Below are positions 6,654-10,273 of a stretch of DNA of 10,273 bases, in pieces. The notes below the pieces were generated by a model. It was not told the origin of the DNA. It searched no databases and saw only the letters and a list, made by a program, of their open reading frames with translations. Origin of the DNA: Candidatus Omnitrophota bacterium (GTDB lineage: Bacteria; Omnitrophota; Gorgyraeia; Aquiviventales; Aquiviventaceae); contig JACQRA010000010.1 of the NCBI GenBank assembly GCA_016206725.1, positions 1-10,273 of the forward strand, in the 5' to 3' direction. Each line of letters starts with the position of its first letter. The stretch's first letter is position 1. Both the position numbers and the translations under genes were made by a program.

Positions 6654-7743
6654 GTTTCAGTGCCTCCGCTTTCCAAAACGGCATCTTGACGACGGTGACG
6701 GGATAGGTTTTGCCACGGATCATGATCTGCAGCATGGTGGACGGCGGCGCGAAGGGCAGCTCCACGTAGCCCATGCCGATGGCTTTGTTCAGCGTTGGGC
6801 TGAAGGTGCCGCTGGTCACCGCCCCGACCTGACGCCCCTGGGCGAACAAGGAAAAGCCCTGACGAGGAATCGGTCCTTCGACGAGCTCAAACCCCACGAG
6901 CCGACGCGACAGCCCCCGAGTGTTTTGTGCCACGAGGGACGCTTTGCCGAGAAACGACGGTTTGTGGATGGCCACGGTCCAACCGAGGTCCGCCTCAAAG
7001 GGGGTGGTGGTCGTATCCATGTCGGTTCCGTACAGGCGCAGTCCTGCTTCCAACCGCAGGGTATCCCGCGCGCCTAACCCAATCGGGACGATGCCGCACG
7101 ACGCGCCGCGCTCCAACACCTGTTGCCAGAGTCGGTGGGCGACGGCATCCGGCACAAAGAACTCAAACCCATCGCTACCGGTGTAGCCGGTCCGCGCCAC
7201 CCATGCCATGGACCCCAGCGAGGGAATCGCCACGACGTCAAATCGACCAAGCGCTTTCACCGGAAACGCGAGGATGTCTTCAAGGAGCTGGGCTGCAATC
7301 GGGCCCTGAATGGCCAGGATGGCCCGACCTTCGCTGATGTCACGGATCTCAACAGCCCCTCGTTGATGGGCCTGCATCCAGGCGACATCGCTCGCTCGAT
7401 TCGCGCAGTTGATGATGACAAGATAGTCTTGCCGGCCAAGACGGTAGATGATCACGTCATCGAGAATGCCGCCCTGCTCATTCAGGAACATGGTGTAGCA
7501 GGCACGACCCTCGCCGACACTTGCCACGTCACTGATCACCAGCTCGTTGAGGGTCTCCAGGGCTCCCTCGCCGCTGAGGCGCGCCTGTCCCATATGAGAG
7601 ATGTCGAAGATGCCCGCGGTGGCGCGAACCGCCTGATGCTCTTCCAGAATGCTGGTGTAGTAGAGCGGCATGTCCCATCCGTGGAAGTCCGTCATTTTCG
7701 CGTTGAGCCGGCGATGCTCGGCGTGTAACGTCGTTTTTTGCAT
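6637..7743 (-). CDS. gcvT: GcvT, glycine cleavage system T protein (aminomethyltransferase)
   Basis: Releases ammonia from aminomethyl-lipoyl-GcvH and forms 5,10-methylene-THF (reversible). It has 368 residues, the usual length. Seen: AKMTDFHGWDMPLYYTS (15-31), ILEEHQAVRATAGIFDISHMG (32-52), QGGILDD with the catalytic-type Asp96, RTGYTGSDGFEFF (184-196), GLGARDTLRLEAGLRLYGTDMD (222-242) and PFEADLGW. One oddity is Ser190 where RTGYTGE normally has Glu. The frame extends 41 residues further upstream, but that part is antisense-like sequence inside metF with no family similarity. The ATG at 7743 has GGGAG seven bases upstream and forms TAATG with the metF stop, so it is the chosen start. The end overlaps gcvH by 17 bp. 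Confidence 0.97.
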   Translation of the reverse strand: MQKTTLHAEHRRLNAKMTDFHGWDMPLYYTSILEEHQAVRATAGIFDISHMGQARLSGEGALETLNELVISDVASVGEGRACYTMFLNEQGGILDDVIIYRLGRQDYLVIINCANRASDVAWMQAHQRGAVEIRDISEGRAILAIQGPIAAQLLEDILAFPVKALGRFDVVAIPSLGSMAWVARTGYTGSDGFEFFVPDAVAHRLWQQVLERGASCGIVPIGLGARDTLRLEAGLRLYGTDMDTTTTPFEADLGWTVAIHKPSFLGKASLVAQNTRGLSRRLVGFELVEGPIPRQGFSLFAQGRQVGAVTSGTFSPTLNKAIGMGYVELPFAPPSTMLQIMIRGKTYPVTVVKMPFWKAEALKHACTK

Positions 7744-8636
7744 TAGCGCACTCCCGAGGCCTGAAGAATTTCCGGCACGAGGTCTTCCCATCCCAAGGCG
7801 TAGAGATGAATGCCATCGGCGATACCACGAACAGCCCGAATCAGCTCCGTCGTCACCACCACACATTCCTTGCGCTTGTCGGCGGCCTGCTCGAACCGCA
7901 CAATGATCGGCTCGGGCACATGGATCCCCCAGACATGCTCGTTCATGTAGCGCGCCATCTTGGCTGACTTGACCAGCAGGATGCCGGCCAACACAGGTCT
8001 GCCAAAAGCCCTCGCGCGTTCCATGAACCGTCTCAGCGCCTCGGCATCGAAGACCGCCTGGGTCTGGAAAAACTGCGCGCCGCCATCAATCTTGGCCTTG
8101 AACTTTTGCATCTCGACATCCAGGTCTTTTGCCCCGGGATCGGCCGCCGCCCCGATGCAAAAGCGCGGCATGCCGGTCAGCTCCTTACCCGCCATGTCCT
8201 TCCCTTCGCCCAACCCCTTCGCCACCTGCATGAGGGTTGCGGAATTCATGTCAAAGACCGGCTTAGCCTCGGGATGGTCGCCCGCCTTCGGATCGTCGCC
8301 GGTCAGCAACAGCACGTTGCGGATGTCGAGGATGGAGGCCCCCAAGAGATCAGCCTGCAGAGCGAGCCGATTGCGATCGCGGCACGTCATCTGGAGAATC
8401 GGGTCAACCCCCGCGTCCAGGACGCGCTTGGCCACGGCCAACGAGCAGGCCCGCATGATCGCCCCTGAGCCGTCGGTGACGTTGATCGCATCCACCAAGC
8501 CGCGGACTTGCTCTACCGCCGCGAGGATCTCGGACAGGTCGGTCCCCTTTGGAGGATTGACCTCCATCGTCACCAGGAACGGCTTCTTCCCAAGCTTCTC
8601 GGAAAATCGTTTGTCTTCAGTAATCTGCGACTCCAT
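7743..8636 (-). CDS. metF: Methylenetetrahydrofolate reductase, MetF family
   Basis: Reduces 5,10-methylene-THF to 5-methyl-THF with a flavin, supplying methyl groups for methionine. It has 297 residues, typical of bacterial MetF. Seen: TMEVNPPKG with the acid Glu25 (equivalent to Glu28 in E. coli), INVTDGSGAIMR near 51-62, ILQMTCRDRNRLALQADLLGA (80-100), NVLLLTGDDPKAGDHP (107-122) with the flavin-region Asp114, FCIGAAADPG near 159-168, and AQFFQTQAVFD (187-197) with the folate-region Gln193. The LTGDDP form resembles the short MetF proteins of acetogens and actinobacteria more than E. coli MetF. Acetogen enzymes often pair with MetV, but no metV is in the window. The stop overlaps the gcvT start as TAATG. 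The start ATG at 8636 has a purine-rich GAAGAAGG just upstream. Confidence 0.93.
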   Translation of the reverse strand: MESQITEDKRFSEKLGKKPFLVTMEVNPPKGTDLSEILAAVEQVRGLVDAINVTDGSGAIMRACSLAVAKRVLDAGVDPILQMTCRDRNRLALQADLLGASILDIRNVLLLTGDDPKAGDHPEAKPVFDMNSATLMQVAKGLGEGKDMAGKELTGMPRFCIGAAADPGAKDLDVEMQKFKAKIDGGAQFFQTQAVFDAEALRRFMERARAFGRPVLAGILLVKSAKMARYMNEHVWGIHVPEPIIVRFEQAADKRKECVVVTTELIRAVRGIADGIHLYALGWEDLVPEILQASGVR

Positions 8637-8650
8637 CGCCTTCTTCCACT

Positions 8651-8670
8651 TCTCAGGCCTTCTCAGGCCT
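8651..8670. repeat. Perfect 10-bp tandem duplication at the folD stop
   Basis: TCTCAGGCCT occurs twice in direct succession (8651-8660 and 8661-8670), and a third partial TCT follows. The folD TGA lies in the right-hand copy; the left-hand copy lies in the folD/metF spacer. The duplication does not change the folD reading frame. It looks like a slippage product and adds to the short-period arrays in other spacers of this operon. Confidence 0.75.
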
Positions 8671-9511
8671 TCTGGAGTTTGTACGCCTCCACCGTGTTTT
8701 TCATCACCATCATGACGGTCACCGGTCCGACCCCGCCGGGAACCGGCGAGATGAACGCCGCGCGCTGCCGGGCAGCCTCAAACTCCACATCGCCAACCAC
8801 CCGTCCGTTGACCACGTTGATGCCCACGTCAATGACGATCGCCCCGGGCTTGATCCACTCTCCGCGGATGAAGTGCGGCCGCCCAACGGCCACCACGAGC
8901 ACGTCGGCCCGACGCACGTGATCTTCCAATCGTCCCGCCTTGTCCGTCCCCACGTGGCAGATGGTGGTGGTCGCCAGCTTATCCAACAGCAACATGCTCA
9001 CGGGCCGGCCGACAATCTCGCTATGCCCGACCACAACCGCTTCTTTGCCTTCCAGGGCAACACCGGTCGACTCAATGAGCTCCATCACGGCCAGCGCCGT
9101 GCAGGAACCGATGCGAGCTTTGGCAAAGAAACGACGCGCCGAGTTCTGCGGATGGATCCCCTCGATGTCTTTGCGCGGGTCAATGAGCGCTGAAAGCCGC
9201 TGCGCGTCCAATTGTTTGGGAAGCGGTTGATGGACGAACATGCCGTGCACCGAGGGATCGGTGTTCCATTGTTGGATCAGCTGGTTCACCTCGTCAGGCG
9301 CGACATCCGTCGAGCGCATGACGCCCTCGATGCCGATCCCCAGCTCTTGGGCGACCTTCCGCTGGGCCGCCCAATACGTCATGGAGGTCGGCGTCTCAAA
9401 GTACAGCACCCGCAACTGCGGACGAGCCGAAAGACCGGCCAGTTGAGTGCTCAGTTGCCGTTTGATGCGATCGGCCAGCGTGCGACCGTCCAACAGTTGA
9501 GCTTGAGTCAT
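8663..9511 (-). CDS. folD: FolD-family methylene-THF dehydrogenase with altered cyclohydrolase residues
   Basis: Oxidises or reduces between 5,10-methylene-THF and 5,10-methenyl-THF. It has 282 residues, as usual. Fold landmarks: LLDGRTLADRIK (6-17), SMTYWAAQRKVAQELGI (43-59), MFVHQPLP (91-98), PRKDIEGIHPQNS (112-124), AVVVGHSEIVGRPVSMLLL (158-176), TICHVGT (183-189), GAIVIDVGIN (223-232) and PVPGGVGPVTVMM (256-268). Tyr46 is kept, but the catalytic Lys four residues on is Gln50, the Gln of VQLPLP is His94, and the Asp of KDVDG is Glu117. Residues that contact the NADP phosphate in other members (GRS Arg, CHS Ser) are His163 and Val187. The usual PCTP reads SCTA (136-139). It probably lacks cyclohydrolase activity, which FchA, encoded 11 bp upstream, would supply. 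The frame extends to 9580 within fchA, but family similarity starts at the ATG at 9511. Confidence 0.93.
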   Translation of the reverse strand: MTQAQLLDGRTLADRIKRQLSTQLAGLSARPQLRVLYFETPTSMTYWAAQRKVAQELGIGIEGVMRSTDVAPDEVNQLIQQWNTDPSVHGMFVHQPLPKQLDAQRLSALIDPRKDIEGIHPQNSARRFFAKARIGSCTALAVMELIESTGVALEGKEAVVVGHSEIVGRPVSMLLLDKLATTTICHVGTDKAGRLEDHVRRADVLVVAVGRPHFIRGEWIKPGAIVIDVGINVVNGRVVGDVEFEAARQRAAFISPVPGGVGPVTVMMVMKNTVEAYKLQKA

Positions 9512-9522
9512 TGAGGCGTCCG

Positions 9523-10056
9523 TCAACAGGCGCAGAGAGTCTTGGAGGTTTTCGCGGGACGCGCGGCGTCGTTCAGCCACGCGCGATTCGTGCCAATCAA
9601 TTTCTTTGAGGCATAGCGCGCCGCTTCAGCCAGGGCTTGCGCGCACTGCAGGTCGGATTGAAACCGCGGCTTGACCGTCCGCCGAGCCTTGCGACACATC
9701 GTGATGACGGCGTCTGCGTGCGTCAACACGTCTTGCTGCACCGCGGTCGCCGCCTTCAACGACCGCCTGAACGCCTGCGAGGACCCTCCCCGAAGCGTCC
9801 GAATGACATGGGCAAAGACTGTAGCATCTTTCGTGACAAGCGCCGCACACCGGCGGCGAATGCGGCGAACTCGCTGTCGCTCGATGGGTTGGACGGTGAG
9901 CTTCTCAAGCAAGGCGGCGGAGAGTGCCGCGCTGAGTGCCGCGACACTTCCTCCACCCAGCCATGACCCCCGACGAGCCAGCTCATCGAGGAAACACTCC
10001 AACGAGAGGGACAGCCAGAACTCCTGTGGGTCACACAGATGACACAGAGAAATCAT
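9523..10056 (-). CDS. fchA: FchA-type methenyl-THF cyclohydrolase (formimidoyl-THF cyclodeaminase family)
   Basis: Probably hydrolyses 5,10-methenyl-THF to 10-formyl-THF; the family also includes formimino-THF cyclodeaminases. Seen, numbered from the ATG at 10056: LSLECFLDELARRG (17-30, matching the family's FLDELAS start), the glycine loop GGGSVAALSAALSAALL (34-50), a mostly helical middle, and FQSDLQCAQALAEAARYASKKLIGTNRAWL near the C-terminus, matching the SDa..Aa..eAA segment with its conserved Asp. At 177 residues or fewer it is shorter than the usual 200 or so. The ATG at 10056 overlaps a TATAAT box and is followed by low-complexity ISLCHLCD, so it is doubtful. An AGGAG site lies six bases before an in-frame CTG at 10014, giving a 163-residue protein that starts where the family similarity does. 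It is the first gene of the operon; folD follows after 11 bp. Confidence 0.87.
   Translation of the reverse strand: MISLCHLCDPQEFWLSLSLECFLDELARRGSWLGGGSVAALSAALSAALLEKLTVQPIERQRVRRIRRRCAALVTKDATVFAHVIRTLRGGSSQAFRRSLKAATAVQQDVLTHADAVITMCRKARRTVKPRFQSDLQCAQALAEAARYASKKLIGTNRAWLNDAARPAKTSKTLCAC
10031..10048. repeat. Two tandem nonamers in the fchA leader
   Basis: TCACACAGA (10031-10039) is followed by TGACACAGA (10040-10048), with a related TTCACAGAT at 10071-10079. The pair encodes the odd SLCHLC residues at the start of the longest fchA frame. This supports reading the stretch as untranslated leader and not as coding sequence. Confidence 0.5.
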
Positions 10057-10083
10057 TATATGTGAAATTTTTCACAGATTCAA
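10055..10083 (-). promoter_or_regulatory. Predicted sigma-70 type promoter of the C1 operon
   Basis: Reading the minus strand, TTGAAT (10083-10078, four of six matches to TTGACA) is followed by exactly 17 bases and a perfect TATAAT (10060-10055). Transcription would start near 10048, downstream of the ATG at 10056. That makes this ATG unusable from this promoter and gives a leader of about 34 bases to the CTG at 10014. It is the only strong promoter-like sequence upstream of the operon. Confidence 0.65.
10061..10076. promoter_or_regulatory. CRP/FNR-family-like operator, TGTGA-N6-TCACA
   Basis: A perfect 16-base palindrome-like site: TGTGAAA, two bases, TTTCACA. It matches the CRP half-site consensus TGTGA-N6-TCACA exactly. 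It occupies almost the whole 17-bp spacer between the -35 and -10 boxes of the operon promoter, a placement that favours repression of the operon. It also lies about 30 bases upstream of a TATAAT on the cinA side. The regulator's identity is unknown. Confidence 0.6.
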
Positions 10084-10104
10084 TCTCATCTGCCTGTCTA
10101 CCTA

Positions 10105-10110
10105 TATAAT
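10105..10110 (+). promoter_or_regulatory. Candidate -10 box for cinA
   Basis: TATAAT on the plus strand, 26 bases before the cinA ATG. No convincing -35 box lies 16-18 bases upstream, so the promoter may be weak or helped by an activator at the palindrome centred near 10068.5. That centre is about 48 bases from the expected start point, not a classical CRP activating distance. Confidence 0.4.
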
Positions 10111-10136
10111 AGGTGCTTGCAGGACCCGTCAAACAC

Positions 10137-10273
10137 ATGCAGGCTACCCTTATTTCGGTCGGCTCAGAACTCACCAGCGGGCAGACCGTCAACACGAACG
10201 CGGCCTACCTCGCCCGCTGCCTCCAGAGTCTCGGCATCGCCTGCACGCAACACACGGCTGTGCCGGACGAGCC
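10137..10273 (+). CDS. cinA: CinA family protein, N-terminal part (3' end beyond window)
   Basis: The 45 visible residues begin MQATLISVGSELTSGQTVNTN and continue AAYLARCLQSLGIACTQHT. This matches the start of the CinA MoaB/MogA-like domain (typically ..IISVGTELLLGQIVNTNA.YL...L...GI). CinA proteins carry this domain plus, often, a C-terminal nicotinamide-nucleotide amidohydrolase domain for pyridine nucleotide salvage. Whether that second domain is present cannot be seen. The gene is divergent from the C1 operon with about 80 bp between the ATG codons, so both share the control region. An AGGA lies 12 bases before the ATG, which is rather far. Confidence 0.85.
   Translation, partial: MQATLISVGSELTSGQTVNTNAAYLARCLQSLGIACTQHTAVPDE

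Noticed and set aside
7744..7866. A 41-residue N-terminal extension of gcvT.
   Set aside because: It lies inside the metF coding region, has no GcvT similarity, and the ATG at 7743 has a good ribosome site.
9512..9580. A 23-residue N-terminal extension of folD.
   Set aside because: It overlaps the fchA coding end; FolD similarity begins at the ATG at 9511.
10015..10136. Glycine riboswitch or other leader riboswitch upstream of the operon.
   Set aside because: The predicted leader is only about 34 bases and the divergent gap about 80 bases, too short for tandem glycine aptamers; no conserved aptamer core was seen.

Overview
The window is almost entirely one minus-strand gene cluster for folate one-carbon (C1) metabolism. 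In transcription order (right to left) it reads fchA, folD, metF, gcvT, gcvH, gcvPA, gcvPB, a lipoate-protein ligase family gene, a MetE-like gene lacking most zinc ligands, a short 'core' MetE with a full zinc site, and panB, which runs off the left edge. Most junctions are overlaps (TAATG, ATGA, 17 bp) or gaps of 10-35 bp, so the block looks like an operon of about 10 kb. A divergent cinA starts at the right edge. No stretch over 300 bases lacks a gene.

The genes form one connected pathway. GcvPA/GcvPB, GcvH and GcvT exchange glycine with CO2, NH3 and 5,10-methylene-THF. The lipoate-ligase-like protein probably lipoylates GcvH. FolD and FchA link methylene-, methenyl- and formyl-THF. MetF makes 5-methyl-THF, which the MetE pair may use to make methionine. 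PanB consumes methylene-THF for pantothenate. Lpd (L-protein), GlyA and formate-THF ligase are not in the window, so the direction of flux (glycine cleavage or reductive glycine synthesis) cannot be read from it.

The less ordinary points are these. (1) FolD has substitutions at all three classical cyclohydrolase positions (Lys to Gln, Gln to His, Asp to Glu) and is encoded next to a separate cyclohydrolase, FchA. (2) Two tandem MetE-like genes mimic the N and C halves of full-length MetE; only the second keeps the His-Cys-Glu-Cys zinc site. (3) The operon promoter (TTGAAT-17 bp-TATAAT) carries a perfect TGTGA-N6-TCACA palindrome in its spacer, and its -10 box overlaps the first ATG of the fchA frame. 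(4) Two copies of a GGGGACACAAACA...TGTTTGTGTCCCC inverted repeat lie in the operon, one of them fused into the gcvPB/ligase junction. (5) Several spacers hold short tandem repeats with periods of 7 to 10 bp.

Organism: a moderately GC-rich bacterium (judged by eye). The split GcvPA/GcvPB P-protein argues against typical Proteobacteria, which have a fused GcvP. It fits Nitrospirota, Omnitrophota, Thermotogota, Firmicutes and similar lineages; Nitrospirota-like is only a guess. I see no phage, transposase, CRISPR array, tRNA or rRNA.
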